DNA of 64,000 bases from Heterobilharzia americana (taxonomy: Eukaryota > Platyhelminthes > Trematoda > Strigeidida > Schistosomatidae): assembly GCA_944470555.2 (NCBI GenBank), contig OX104128.1:4030001-4094000 (forward strand), read 5' to 3'. The position numbers and the translations under genes were made by a program. Below, piece by piece: positions 9,516 to 22,900 of this stretch (position 1 is its first letter; each line of letters begins with the position of its first letter). The notes beneath the pieces were generated by a model, which saw nothing but the letters and a program-made list of their open reading frames with translations, searched no databases and was not told the DNA's origin.

Positions 9516-10420
9516 GTCAGACGGACAAAAGCAACGCAGAACCTGGCATCTGAATTCGTCGCTTTAAGTTGCCACATTTCACAGTAGCAAGTAGAGAACA
9601 AATAGATAAAAAAGACTCGTAGCGAAGTAGACAAAAGTGAATAGCGGGAGAGGGAATTTAAAATTGAACGTTGGTCAAAACATTTGAGCTTTAGAAAACA
9701 TCAAAGAATGAATACATCTGAGCTATTATCACTGATTTTCAGCAAAATCATCAAGAGTCCCCAAACATCGACTCCTTTCGTCTTGGGGACCTCAACTAGG
9801 AAGTCTAAATTTCCCCATACAGCGCAGACCAACAGTCAGGGGCTACATCAACTGTTGCCATGTCCTGGTCTCACCACCCTGAGCCGTCTTCCGATCTGAT
9901 CCAACTTCTAACAGGACATCTAGTGGTAGTAGGTGGTGTCGCAGTTCATGCCCAACCTCAACACTGTTCATACAGTGAATCCACTACACGCCAACAATAA
10001 TACGAAGACCCCTATGACCAAAACCATGTAATCGCTTCACATCTTTTACTCTCAACGGTCACGTTTCACAGCTGTGCAACAGGATAGAACGGACTGGAAA
10101 GCAGTACACTCCTCCTTTGATACACAGTCGAATATTTCACTAGCCAGTGCCAGAGATGATGCAGGTTGGCAAATGATAAATGGGCCTTTCATATCCAAGG
10201 CGAGATTTCTTCAGCATTCAGCTCATTCGGGCTAAGTGAAGTGGGGTTTACGCATTCCACTAATTCACTCCTCATCAATAACCTAGGAGTACTTGCAAAC
10301 CAGTCCTGGAATATCTATCACCTTACATTTAACAGGTACGAAACGTATCCCAGTTAAACGTACTCAGATTTCAGCCAGTGCTCTATGAAGTCTTCAGAAA
10401 CAAAATAAAATAATGAATCC
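9516..10420 (-). mobile_element. RTE-B element, 3' portion
   Basis: On the minus strand this aligns throughout with the RTE-B copies at 14190-15700 and 26400-26822 (spacer with GCCAGTGCCAGAGATGATGC; C-terminal region; 3' UTR with GCAACTTAAAGC...). It is 5'-truncated in the palm/thumb region near 10420. No open frame of useful length remains. Confidence 0.7.
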
Positions 10421-10690
10421 TAACGTGGTCAATCGCTATGGATAATAAATCTAGTAAATTCTGCTACTCATCAAAATTTGGTACTATGAGTTAGACAGAC
10501 TTTACTTTCACTTCATTTTAACAAGGGTTTAATGAAAACAGAAGCCAACAAGACAGTGAGTAGTTTTAAGCATTGTTCGATTAAACAATAAAAGAAATCT
10601 ACAAAAAAGTATCATAGTTCATGCTTCTCTTTTTTTTCCACAACATTTCCTGGTGCTGAAGTTTCCTTTCTAATAAAATTTATTTCTCTA
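10421..10690 (-). other. 3' UTR region of the SAAL1 gene
   Basis: Downstream of the SAAL1 stop on the minus strand. A possible polyadenylation signal AAATAAA is read on the minus strand at about 10679-10685, about 55 nt after the stop. No other gene was seen. Confidence 0.45.
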
Positions 10691-10738
10691 TACAGTTTTC
10701 TTTTTCTTTCTCACCCGAAAGAACAATTGTATTCACAA

Positions 10739-10948
10739 TTAATCATCTGTTGTAACTGATTCCAGTGTTTTCGGTAACTTCAACTGATTGCATACAGAGA
10801 TAAGACAAGCTTTAGTCTCAACATCTCCATCATTTAAACAACAATTGGTAAATGCTTCACGAAAACCGAAATGATCATCATTTTCTAAATCTGCTAACCA
10901 TTTCAATTCACCTGTAGTCAGTTGACTTATGCTTGACTCATCCATTGT
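10739..10948 (-). CDS. SAAL1: SAAL1 exon 9 (terminal)
   Basis: Acceptor TTTTCTTAACAG at 10960-10949, then ACA ATG GAT GAG in phase 0 with exon 8. It encodes TMDESSISQLTTGELKWLAD and on to ...LESVTTDD, stop TAA at 10741-10739. The acidic C-terminal segment has no recognised domain. Confidence 0.85.
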   Translation of the reverse strand, partial: TMDESSISQLTTGELKWLADLENDDHFGFREAFTNCCLNDGDVETKACLISVCNQLKLPKTLESVTTDD

Positions 10949-13900
10949 CTGTTAAGAAAAGAAAAACATGGAATGAATAGGCATCATACACAATAAGCGC
11001 ATATTATTATTATTATCTGTCGCTCGGGTTCCTAGTGGAACATAGGGCTTCAGTAGAACGACGCCATTTCACTCCGTACTCTGCAGTCTTTTCAACCTGG
11101 CTCCATGACTGCCCACAAGCTTTCATTTCTTCCTCACATGATCTCTTCCATATCACCCTCAGACCCCAACTGGTCGTTTCCCATTTGGGTTCCACTCGAG
11201 AACCTGGAGCGCGATGTCCCTGAATGGTCTTCTCAGTGTAGGTCTAATCCAATCCAATTCATCTACACTTTCTTCTGTATATTTGTTGGACGACAGCTTC
11301 TTGGTTGGTCCGTTGCGAACCAGAGTTCCTTGTTGCCTATTCTTTCTGACTATCTGATCAATTTTTAGTATCGAGTGAGCGTAGGCGGCAGCTGTTGATG
11401 CGATATATGTCTGTAGTTTGTTGGAAATGCTTCTCGTAACGCGCCAAGTCTCTCAACCATCACACAGAAGCACTGACTTACTTGACTGAATTAGTGTTGG
11501 AGATCCGGACCTTGTTCATGCATTATGCTCACTGCAGTGCAGTGCAGTAGATTTCCACACTGATAATTTCAGATTAATGAAGGCCTGTTTTGGTGTCTTT
11601 CCGATCTTAGGTTTCACATCCTCATCTGTGCCGCTACCTGTAATTGAAACGATGCTGTCTAGGTAAGTAGGAGAAAGGGACAACTTCCTTTAGATTTTTC
11701 CCGTTGGTGACGATTGGTAATAAGCGTATATACAATGTTATAATAGCATAATTAGCTACTCATATTGTACAGTAATATATTTGGTAGTCCATGACATTTT
11801 TGTAGTAGTGGATGGTTGACACCAAAGTTTGATAATTGGGAAACTACTGAGGTATGAAAAAATGCTAACTTGAACCATGCAATTTGTAAATAACTTCAGA
11901 ATTGAACATCCTATCTTAGGCATACTGATTCATCTAGGTCAGCCAGATTCAATTGGTCTAAACAATTAGGCTGTGTGAGCTGAATTTGGCGGGATGAACT
12001 GCTGATGAGCTCGATCGCAAATGAGAAGAACGGCTGTCCGACGTTTAAATCACTCTGATCTGGTTAGCGAAATCTACAGATCAGCGTGATTAGTTTCCAA
12101 CTACTGATCTAGTATTATTATTATTTATCCCTTGGGTTCCTAATGGAACATACGGCCTCAGTAGCACGTCTCCACTAAACTCTCTTCTCTGCAATCGTTT
12201 CAACCTGGATCCACGACAGACAACAAGCTCTCATTCCCTCCTCACACGATCTAATCCATGTCACCCTCGACTCTGACGCCCAACTCACCGCTTCCCATCT
12301 GGCTTCCACTCGAGGACATCGTCTGGCACATGATGTCCCCAGTCGGCCTTCTCAGTGTATGCCCAACACAATCCATCTCCACTTCCTGATACTGCTTATT
12401 TGTTGAGCGATAGCTTCTTGCTTCGTTGGTTCGTTGCCAGCCAGCCAGCCAGCCAGCCAGCTAGAGTTCCTTGTTGCTTATTCTCATTATTCTGGCAATC
12501 CATCTGATCTTCAGTAACGAGTCAGCCTAGGTGGCAGTTGTTGATGAGTGTGTGTAGTTTGTTAAAATCCCTTTCGTAACGTGCCTCCAAGTATCTCAAC
12601 CATACAGAAGCATTGATTTGACTGACGTTGGTGTTGAAAATCCGGATGTTGCTCATGCTTTATGCTGAGTGGAGTGCAGAAGATCTCCACACTGGTTTCA
12701 AGCTAATGAACACCTGTCTTGCTGTCTTTCCGTTCCTGGCTGCTTTGACATCCTCGTCTGTGCCACCGCGCCTGTAGTTAAAACAGTGCTGCCTAGATAG
12801 GTGAAAGAGGCTACTTCCTTCAAGTTTCTCCCGACTGATCTAGTAGTATTATATTATTAAGCTTCATATCATCAGATGAGGGTTACATTACAATCTTGAC
12901 AGAACTTTCGGCTAATAAGCTGTAAATACCACGAAATATTCGAAAAACTACACCTTGTTTTGTTGGCCATAACACCGCCGTAGTATCCGATTTTCTACTG
13001 AGGGTCGAGTGTACTGCACTGCAGTTCGATCTGTTCTATTGTATTGATGTGAAAAATGACCATTGAAGATGGAGGACATAAAAAGGCTTCTAGTGTTCGA
13101 CAATCGTTTCCCTCGTAGTGTAGGTCGTGTTTCGTGGTGTCACTACGTCAGTAATGCAGGATTCAGGTGTAGTTTTCAGGATGAGAGGATATCAATTGAC
13201 AAGATCGAGAGCCTTCATCGACAGAGGTAGCTGAGACATGTGTTAAACATCCTTAGTTACCGTTTGCCTCGTCGCGTAATGCTGGCTGAAGAATGTCCAG
13301 GCTGGAAAAAGGCTCAAAGCGGTATTCCTGCGTGAAATCTTTGGCTATTGGTTCGAGTCATATGGGGCGATGCAGACTGGCCGTTTTGGGTTTAGATGAC
13401 AACAGAAACCAGTGCTTAAAGACTCTAGGTGATATGGTTCAGATTCGATGTGAGTAGCGCAAATGTATTCACACTTTATCTTAACCATTATACTGAATTC
13501 AGAGTTTTGTTATTCCGCCTTCCTTTTGTTTACTGCAATTCTACTGGTTTCGACTGCTTCTCATATATTTCTTGATCTTTCATCTTATTGCCTTGCTACT
13601 TGACGTGCTAATAAGAGGTTTGGCAACTTGGACCGGTGTGCAGTAATGTCTGGTCCTACATTGTTATTGACTGATTGATCTGGTTACACAAGTCTTGGTT
13701 GGTGGGTGTGAATCTGTACTGATAACCTATTGGTTTAAAGTTAGTAACCTGATGCTGCAAGACACATACCCACCCTTTTCGATGAAGCACTGGATACCAT
13801 TGAAACCGCTTTATATCCGTGAATGACATTACTTATGTAACAGACGAGGTTGACTTCCAAATAGTGAAAGTTAGGTACTAATCTGGCAATCTAGATCACC

Positions 13901-16900
13901 TGTGATAGCACTAATCTATGCTTACAGTTGCCAAATGTTTAACATACAACATTTAGGTAGGAGTAATATTAACCCGGATTAATGAATTACGGGTTGTACT
14001 CGCCTGAAAATGCAGTGGTTCTCACTATTCAATCACTGTGACTCCAGTAGCTAATTCTTGTAACAACTTGAGAAAAACTGTAAATAATATTCCAGTCCAA
14101 TAAGGTACATTTACAGATAATTTTGACTGCTATTTACCGACTTCAATGACTTGGACACGTAATTCCTATTACCATAAAAAGTTTGCAGCTCATAATTACG
14201 GTGACTGACTGACTGATTGAAAAGATCAACGTAGAACCTGACATACAGGTGCAACAAACCAAGTTGCCATATTCTACAGTAGTATACGAAGAACGGGTAG
14301 ATAGAAAAAGTGACAACAAAGTAGACAAATCCGTTTGAAATAATAAACAATCTAAAGATAATCGTGTGTGCAAATATTTAGGCTTTATAAGATGTCAAGG
14401 AGTAAATACATCTGAACAATTGTCACTGATTTTCAGCAAAAACATCAAGAGTCCCCAAACATCGACTCCTTTCGTCTTAGGGACCTCAACTAGGAAGTCT
14501 AAATTTCCACATACGGCTCAGACCAACAGTCAGAGGTTACATCAACTGTTGCCATGTCATGGCCTCGCCACCCTGAGTCCTCTTTCAACCTAACCCAGCT
14601 TCTTCTAGCATCGCACGTCGAGGTAAATGGTGGCTGGGGATGCTCAGTACATATCCAAGTCCTCTCAGTCGACTAAGGTTCACAACCTCATCACTCGACT
14701 TGCCTGTCATGCCTAGTACCCTTCGCTCAACCTCAACATTGTTCACATGGTGATTCCACTACATACGAACAATAACTGCGAAGACACATCATCAAAATCC
14801 TGTAATAACTTCTTATCGTCTACTTTCAATCTCCATGTTTCACACCTGATGTGTACAACAGTACAGAACGGATTGCAGCGGAGTATACTCGTCCTTCAAC
14901 AGATCGTCGAATAGATGTCGTCAGCCGGCGCCAGAGATGATGTAGGTTGGCAAATGCCAAATGGGACTTTTATATAAAAGCCGAGATTTCTTCAGCATCC
15001 AACCCGTCCGAACTGATGCAACACCTCTAGTAAGTGAAGTGGTTAACGCATTCATTCCACTGCTGCAATACATATCTATCACCTCAGAGTACTTGCAAAT
15101 CATCTTCCACTTGACAGGTGCCAGAGAAATGCATACCAGACAAGTATACTCAGATTTCTGCTCCACGCATTCTGAATGCTCTGCAATTTGTCAGTGTCTT
15201 CAGCTAGCAGGACAATATTGTCTGCATACTCCAAGTCAACGAGATGACCTCAAGGGAGTATGTCAATCACTGTGAAGTCACAAATTCATAAGGTAATGTC
15301 CATTAGTACGTCCATGACGAAGTTAAGCAGGAACGGTGACAGTGAGAATCCCTGGTGGACACCAATAGTTGTCGTCAGTTCACATGACAACTCTCCATAA
15401 GTTCTGACGTGGTTGCGTGAGTTCGAGTAGAGAGCTTAGATCCGCATTATCTTGCTCGGTACTCCTTTCACAGTTAGACTGCAAAAACACTTCACGGTCG
15501 ACAGAGTCAAATGTCGCCTTTAGGTCAAGGAATATGGCAAATGTCGTCCCCCTGTAAGTATGCTTGTCTTCCAGAACCTGTAGGAGGGTGAAAATCTGAT
15601 AGATCCACCACCCACGACCACGTCTGAAACCTGCCTTGAAGGGAATACCTTCGATAGTGGCAGGAAGAGATCTTAAGAGACCTCGGTAATTGATTATAGT
15701 GAGATATCAGGATCGAATGATGAACTAAAGATTAAATATCAGATAAATGTTCCCTTTACTAACCAAAAATAGAAGTGAAAGTGAGAAATCACAACAAAAA
15801 GAACCATGAAAAATCGAATGATAATTTTTTTTGTTGCTTACTTTCAGGCTGGAGCTAATTGATTTAATAATATCTTTAAAAAGTACATTTAAATCGGCCA
15901 AAATTCCTCGAACTAAAGGTAATTCACTCTTTTGTTTCTGACAACCACAAGCAATATGTATTAAACAGGGTAGAATTTGTGGATCTAAAAAGTATGAGTA
16001 TTAATAAAGTTATTTTTGTACTTCAATTATAGGATATCTACATGCATATCAACCTTGTACACATTTATGCAGTTAGGCAGTAATGAGCCACAAATATTGA
16101 GTGAAGCCTAATACCTGGCTGTTAAACCTCGGAAGATGGCTTTTGCCAATTTGCGCCACCTATGGCACCGCCGTCATATCCCTTTGTCTCTTAAGGGTCA
16201 CGTGTACTGCACAGCAGTCCGCTCTCTTCCACTCTATCACTGTGAAACATGCCCATTGAAAGTGGAGGATACAAAAAGGCTTCAGGTGTTTGACCACCGT
16301 CGCCTTCGTAGTATAGGACGTATTCTGTGGTGTCACCATGTGAGTAATGCAGAAGTTAGGTGTAGAGTTTTGGGGAGAAGAGGTAAGTCAGTCGACGAGG
16401 TTGTGAACCTTCATCGACTGAGATGGTTGGCACACGTACTACGTATGCCTAGTCACCGATTGCCTCGTCACACAATGTTGGCTGGGGTGTATCCAGGCTG
16501 GAAAAAGGCCCAAGGTGGCCAGAATAAAACATGGCACCAATGTATGAAGTCTCTGACTGTTGGTTTAAGCCATGTAGGATGATGCAGACTAGGTGGTTAG
16601 GGTCCACGGGACAAGAGGAACCAGTGTTTGGAGACTGACTCTAGGTGATGGCATGGCTCAGAACCGAAGTCAGTGGCGCAGATGTATACACACATTATCC
16701 TCATCTTAACAACGCTATACCGAATCTCACTATTTTGTCACTCCTCTTTCCTTTCTTCTCGTACTTTATATTTCTTTTGACTGCATTCACTTATCTTCAT
16801 CCTTCATCTCACTACCTTTTTACTTGATGTGCTGATATGAGGTGTGGCAACTCGGACCGTTAAGCAGTAATGCCTGGTCCTATGTTGATAATGATGATGA

Positions 16901-19900
16901 TGATGGAGAGAAATTCAGATACGTAACCCATTGGTTGAAAGTCAGCACTCTAAACTTATAAGCAACAGCTTTATAAACACACACATACACAAGAGGTAGC
17001 TCATATTAAGCGACTAAGACAAACTACGAAAATATTTCTACAAGATGATATATCAATTAGTGATGAGGAATATTTATAGCTGACGTGGATGATCTGGGTG
17101 TTATCTGCACTGAGCTGGATGGTTTAATTGTGGAACTTTCGTAATCACTAACAACTTTAATATGATGTGAGTTAACAGGATTTTTTTCTTGAGGGTTTCA
17201 GCAGTTTGCCTTGATGAAGTGGTCTGTGGTTGGTAGTTTCTTTTAGATGGCTCTATCATTCACTACATACACCATTATACTGGTTGTTTCTGTCTAATCG
17301 CTAACCTTGTAGTTGTTTATGATTTTTCTCATAGTCTGACAGAATGCGTCTATGTCTATGCATCTGTTGATTCCTGGTTCATCTAAATGTCAAGCTTCTA
17401 GAAATTTTTCCTTTAATTCGTTACATAGTACAGTCATTACGAACAACACCTTGAAATCAATAAATCATCATAAATCTCCAAAATGAAGTCTAAAAATGCT
17501 GTGATATTCTGCGTTTTTCTTTGCATCAGTTATCAACTTCTGTCTAACAACAACACACTTCCGTTTCATTAAAATGTTGTTTATCTATACATACTTTTGG
17601 TTGTTGCGGTAATTATACTAGCTTTCCTGCTGCCGTTAAACGTGAAAATACAGAGTGCTTCTATCCATTTCGACTTCTTTCTCTGTGAATATTGTCTGTC
17701 GTGAATACTTATTGATTGTCTTCGGATTTTACAAGACCTCTCATCCTACTTTCAAATATTACGACACTCAAACCAACCAACGTCGACTGTGCAGAGATAA
17801 CAAGTATCGCCTTCTGAACTCTGGAGTATATTAAATTGTGGTGGACGGAAGCGAAAAGATAACAATCAAGTAACCATTTATTATACATAACATTGACATT
17901 ACTATTTTGTGCAATAACGCATTATCATTATTATTATTATTTGTCCCTTGGGTTCCTAATCGAACATACGGCTTCAGTAGCACGTCTCCACTACACTCTC
18001 TTCTCTGCAATCGTTTCAACCTGGATCCACGACAGACAACAAGCTCTCATTTCCTCCTCGCACGATCTCATCCATGTCAACCTCGTCTCCGACACCCAAC
18101 TCGTCGCTTCTCATCTGGCTTCCACTCGAGGGCATCGTCTGGCACATGATGTCCCCAATCGGCCTTCTCAGTGTATGCCCAACACAATCCATCTCCACTT
18201 CTTGATACTGCATATTTGTTGAGTGATAGCTGCTTGCTTCGTTGGTTCGTTGCCAGCCAGCCAGCCGACCAGCCAGCTAGCTAGAGTTCCTTGTTGCCTA
18301 TTCTCATTATTCTGGCAATCCATCTGATCTTCACTAACCAGCCAGCCTAGGTGGCAGTTGTTGATCAATGTGTGTAGTTTGTTGCAAATCCTTTTCGTAA
18401 GGCGCCAAGTCTGTGAACCATACAGAAGCACTGACTTGACTGACGTTGGTGTTGAAAATCCGGATGTTGTTCACGCTTTATGCTGAGTGGAGTGCAGAAG
18501 ATCTCCACACTAGTTTCAAGCTAATGAACACTTGTCTTGCTGTCTTTCCGTTCCTGGCTGCTTTGACATCCTCGTCTGTGCCACCGCCGCCTGTAGTTAA
18601 AACAGTGCTGTCTAGATAGGTGGAGGAGGTTACTTCCTTCAAGTTTTTCCCGTTCATGGTGATTGCAGTTTGTTGCTGTTGGAGTTGTTGGTGCAGTGTC
18701 TTCATCACTTCTGTCTTCTCTATATTCACTTGAAGTCCCGTCTTCGCTGCCCCGCCCTGCCACTTCTGTCAACTTGTTAGTTTTCGTCTGTAGATCTTCA
18801 AGTTTATGTAACATCAGGCACAAGTCATCAGCGAAATCCAAGTCTTCTAGGTTCTTTTCCCAAATCCAGCCAGCGTATCCCCCTCTTCTCACAGCTCCCC
18901 ACTGTTTGCTGCATGATCCAGTCCAGTTGACCACTATCAGGAATATCATGGAGGATAGTAGGCAACCTTGTTTCACTCCTGTCCCCTGTCTTCACTTCAA
19001 AAGCATCACTGAACTTCCCATTGTGAATTACTTGTCATGTGGCATCTTCATATAGCTGTTGAATGAGATTGATAAAAGTTTGCGGTACTCCGTAGTGTTG
19101 AAGCAGCTGGCTGCCAAATTACTTCTCGGTCGACGCTGTCAAAGGCCTTTTCAAAGTCGATAAAGTTGAGGTAGAGAGCTGATTCCATTCTATACTCTGT
19201 TCTATGATGATGCGTGGTATGGCGTTGCAATTTGGTCCACACATGATTTGTACTTCCTGAAGCCAGCCAGCCTGTTCCGGTTGTAGTTTTGAGTCCAGTG
19301 CATCCTTTAGCCTCTCCAGGATGATGCGGCTTAATATTTTGCTTGCTTTGGGTGGACAGGAGTGGGGCATGATTCCGCGCCAGTTCTTGCAAACACTGAG
19401 GTCTCCCTTCTTCGGGAGTTTGACAAGGTAACCCTTCTTCCAATCAGTGGTCAGGTACCTTCCCTTCCTTCTACACCTTCTGCAATAGTGGTGTGGTGTG
19501 AGCATGTCCGCTGTTGTCTCTGCGTCTGTTCTCAGTGCTTCTGGTGGGATCCCATCTGGTCCTGCTGCTTTCCCACATTTCAGTAGCTTTATGGCATTCA
19601 GGACTTCCACTTTTGTTGGAGGATTTATGTTCACTTGTAGTTCAGCTGCTGGGCTGTAGGTGGTATTTCTGGACGAAGTGCAGGTGGTGGTGGTGGTGGT
19701 GGTCGATTCAAGAGATTCTTGAAGTGGTCGGCCCATTGTTTTCTCTGTTTCTCTTCTTTCGTAATTAAATTTCCTTCATCATCTTTTACTGGTTTCATCT
19801 GTGTTAATCTCTTCCCTCCCAGATAGTAACCTGGTTATTTGATACAATGTCGTCAGGTCTCTCTTACCTACAGCCTGTTCTCCTTCACTTGTCAGTGTAT

Positions 19901-22900
19901 CATAGAAGTGTCTTTTGTCTTTGCATACACTCTTCTTCACTTCTTTGTCCAGTGTTGTGTTTTATACATTGTACTCAGTTCCTCTTGTCGTTGAGCATCC
20001 TTGCACTGCACTGGTTTATCTTCTGCTTCACCATCCTCCTATCCCTCATCTATCAGCTTCCATGTATCCATTGAGATCCATTCAATATCTTCTTTCTTCT
20101 TCCTTCGTGATACGGTTGTGCAGGTTTCTCTCCACATAGCTTTCAAAGACTTCCAGTGTTCTTCCACACAGGTTTCTTCAGGGATGTTCCCCGATATCTC
20201 CCATTTTGTCTTGATGGCTGGTTGACGTGAAGATGTCCCTTGTGGTTTCGTCTTTCAGTTTCTGAGTGTTGTACTTGAAATGTGGTCTGTCACCAGCTTC
20301 CTTGAATTGAAGGCTTTTAACTTGATTTGGAAGGTTCCTTGTACTAGATATTGAGTGGTGTGAACCTACATCTGCTCCTCTTCTTCACCTTGTGTTAAGT
20401 AGGCTGGCTGCGTCTCCATTTTCTTGAGATTGAGATAAAGTCGATTTGATTTTTAGTGTCCTGGTGTCTGGTGAAATGCATGTCACTGGCTTTGTGGATA
20501 TCCTTGTGCTTGAACACAGTGCCTCATTGCAATCACCAAATCGTTGAATGCACAGAATTCTGCAAACAATTCTCCATTCTCGTTCTTCACCTCACCTAGC
20601 GCTTCTCTACCCATGATGGATGAGTTCTCTTCCTGTGTTGTCCCCTCCCAGTTTGGCATTCATGTCACCCCACTCATTAGAATTTTGATGTCCCCAACTG
20701 GAGTGGGGTCTTGTCCAGTACTGATTGCAGTTGTCTGTAGAATTCCTCCTTTTTCTCTTGCTCTGCATTATTTGTAGGTGCATGGAGTAGCATTGTATGA
20801 TTGTGACCTTCCTTCCTTTTGCGTTGAATCTATCTTGCTGTCATGATCCTACAGGAGGAGATTGGTTCCCACTGCATGAGGGCCTTCGATGCTCTTCAAG
20901 GGGACATCATGATAGCCACTCCAAAACTCAGTGTGCTCGTGGTTGTCGTCTGGGTGATAATATCGGAATAGATTATTGACTCCTTTCCAGTTGACAGTTT
21001 GGAGAGTCCACTCCCATTCCACCTGCTTTCGCGAATCCCAAGCACTTCGATGTGATACCTCTTCATCTCGTTTGCAATCTGGGCTGACTTGTTGGGTTCA
21101 AACATTGTGCGGACATTCCATGTCCCCACATTTACTTTTGCTTTCATCTAGGGAGAGAAGACCCATCGGCCAATTGGCTTTCTGAAGGTAGGCTTTCACC
21201 AACTGGCGTCATTTCGCCTCTGCGATTCCAGCGAGGAATAATTTTGTTATTATTTTTTATATTTCGTTTGTGCTTTGAAGTTTGTTTAGCGGTTAGATTT
21301 GTTTTACGGGGTAGGGTTGCTAGCCCTATGCCCAACCTTCCCTCTTTACCCGGGCTTAGGACCGGCTAGTAAGTAGTGAACTAGTTAACCGGACGAGGTT
21401 GTTATAACGCATAACGTTTCATATTTCTATATCAGTGAATCTATTTTTTGTAAGTTATACGTAGTTTATAATCTTGGTTTACTTGACACTTCTTTGGGTA
21501 CACTACAAAGTTAAACATCTCTCCTTTGCATACAAAACTCTGAATACTCTAAGGGAATAGAAAAAGTTTTGGCAATACAAAGGAGACGAACATCTACTGA
21601 CTTTGGCAAGTTACTTTGCACTCAGTAAACAAATTTATTTGCAACAGGAGGTTGTCAAAGTTACATAACTAGTGTCGACGAGACGTTGAATTATTGCACT
21701 TTAATATGAATTGGCTAACACCTCTAGGAAACCACGCGGGGAAATATTATTGGATCCTTTAGCACACAACATGCCCCGAATAACCGAAAAACCTAGCTCC
21801 TAAGTAGTGACCAAACTCATGCACAAACATATAGATAGACAATATCAAAATACGACTTTATATTACTGCCTAGTAGGTCCAAGCTGACACACCATATACC
21901 AACATATCAGTCGAGAATGCACAAAGAAAAAAGAGAAGTAAAGAAAAACAGTCGAAAGTGGTAGAAAGGTAGAGAGGGCAGAGAAGAATGGCAGAATACT
22001 GAAGTTTAGTTTGACGAGTAATATAATGCGTGGATACATCTACGCCTTTGACATTAATTCTCAGTCAAATCCCAAAAAGTCTACAACCACTAGTTTTTAT
22101 AGCCAGTTAGATCACAACCGGAAAGTTAACATTCACTCACACCGCTGAAACCAACAATCAGACACTTCAGACACTGATGGTATGTCTTAGTATGGCTACA
22201 TCTAACCTTATTCCAACCTGAACCTATTTTACCTAATATTGTGCGACAACACATGCAGTGACTATATCTGTGTAAAACATTTCTAAGTCACTTGAATCGA
22301 TGTAAGTCCACAACCTCATCAAATGACTTTCCTCTTCTCTCAATAACTCTAAGTTACTAACATAGTGACACCATAACACATGGTCTTCACCAGGAAGGCG
22401 ACCGTATTCAAACACCTAACGCCTTCTCATGTCCTCCATCTTCAATGGCCAAGCTTCACAGGCATACAGTAGAACAGAGTGAACTATGGTGCAGTACACT
22501 CAACCCTTTATAGGTAATCAGATATCACGGTGGCGCCATAAATGGAGTAAGTTTGTGAAAGCTAAGTGAGTATTTTTGTGTCCGCGCAAAGATTTCACCT
22601 GTCACTAACCCATTAGGGCTGATCCAACTTCTCAGGTGAGAGAACTGATCAACGCACTCAACCGTTTCATCCATTGACCAGTCCTGGAGAAACAATTTGT
22701 ACTTGGGCGGTGAGAAACGCATCCCAAACATTCAAAAACTGCACTTAAGGTGTCTAGAAGACCCCACATCTTGTCGGCGTCTTCACTTAACAGGGCTATA
22801 CCATCTGCATACAGTAGATTTACTGAGGAGTCTCCTACGACTTAATTCAGTCCCTGTGAAGTCAGAAGATGAGAGGAAGACCTCCATAAGTACGTCCATG

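Larger units (their letters stand above)
17923..21403 (-). mobile_element. RTE-C, full-length copy 1 (inactivated)
   Basis: A 3481-bp element is bounded by ATAACGCAT at 17914-17922 and 21404-21412, a 9-bp target-site duplication. Read on the minus strand: 5' UTR (to about 21150); an endonuclease domain starting MKAKVNVGTWNVRTMFEPNK and IEVLGIRESRWNGSGLSKL (21147-20896); a connector; an RT with NAIKLLKCGKAAGPDGIPPE (about 19640-19580), FEKAFDSVDREVIW (about 19160-19120) and the catalytic LEDLDFADDLCLMLHKLEDL (about 18850-18790). It ends in a C-terminal Trp-rich region and an (AAT)n tail. A GGT run at 19681-19704 encodes polyproline. Many stops and shifts split the ORF. It lies sense-oriented in SAAL1 intron 7. 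The RTE clade is inferred from the EN+RT layout, short 3' microsatellite tail and lack of poly(A). Confidence 0.92.

Noticed and set aside
12433..12460. CCAG tandem run considered as a satellite or CRISPR-like array
   Set aside because: Four-base slippage tract inside RTE-C (also at about 18252); no spacers.
14961..15275. 104-codon plus frame (MGLLYKSRDFFSIQ...), identical in part to 26344-26108 (-)
   Set aside because: Antisense shadow of RTE-B reverse transcriptase; identity reflects the duplicated element.
18663..19055. 130-codon plus frame in RTE-C
   Set aside because: Antisense to the FADD-bearing RT frame; the same shadow appears at 30908-31270.
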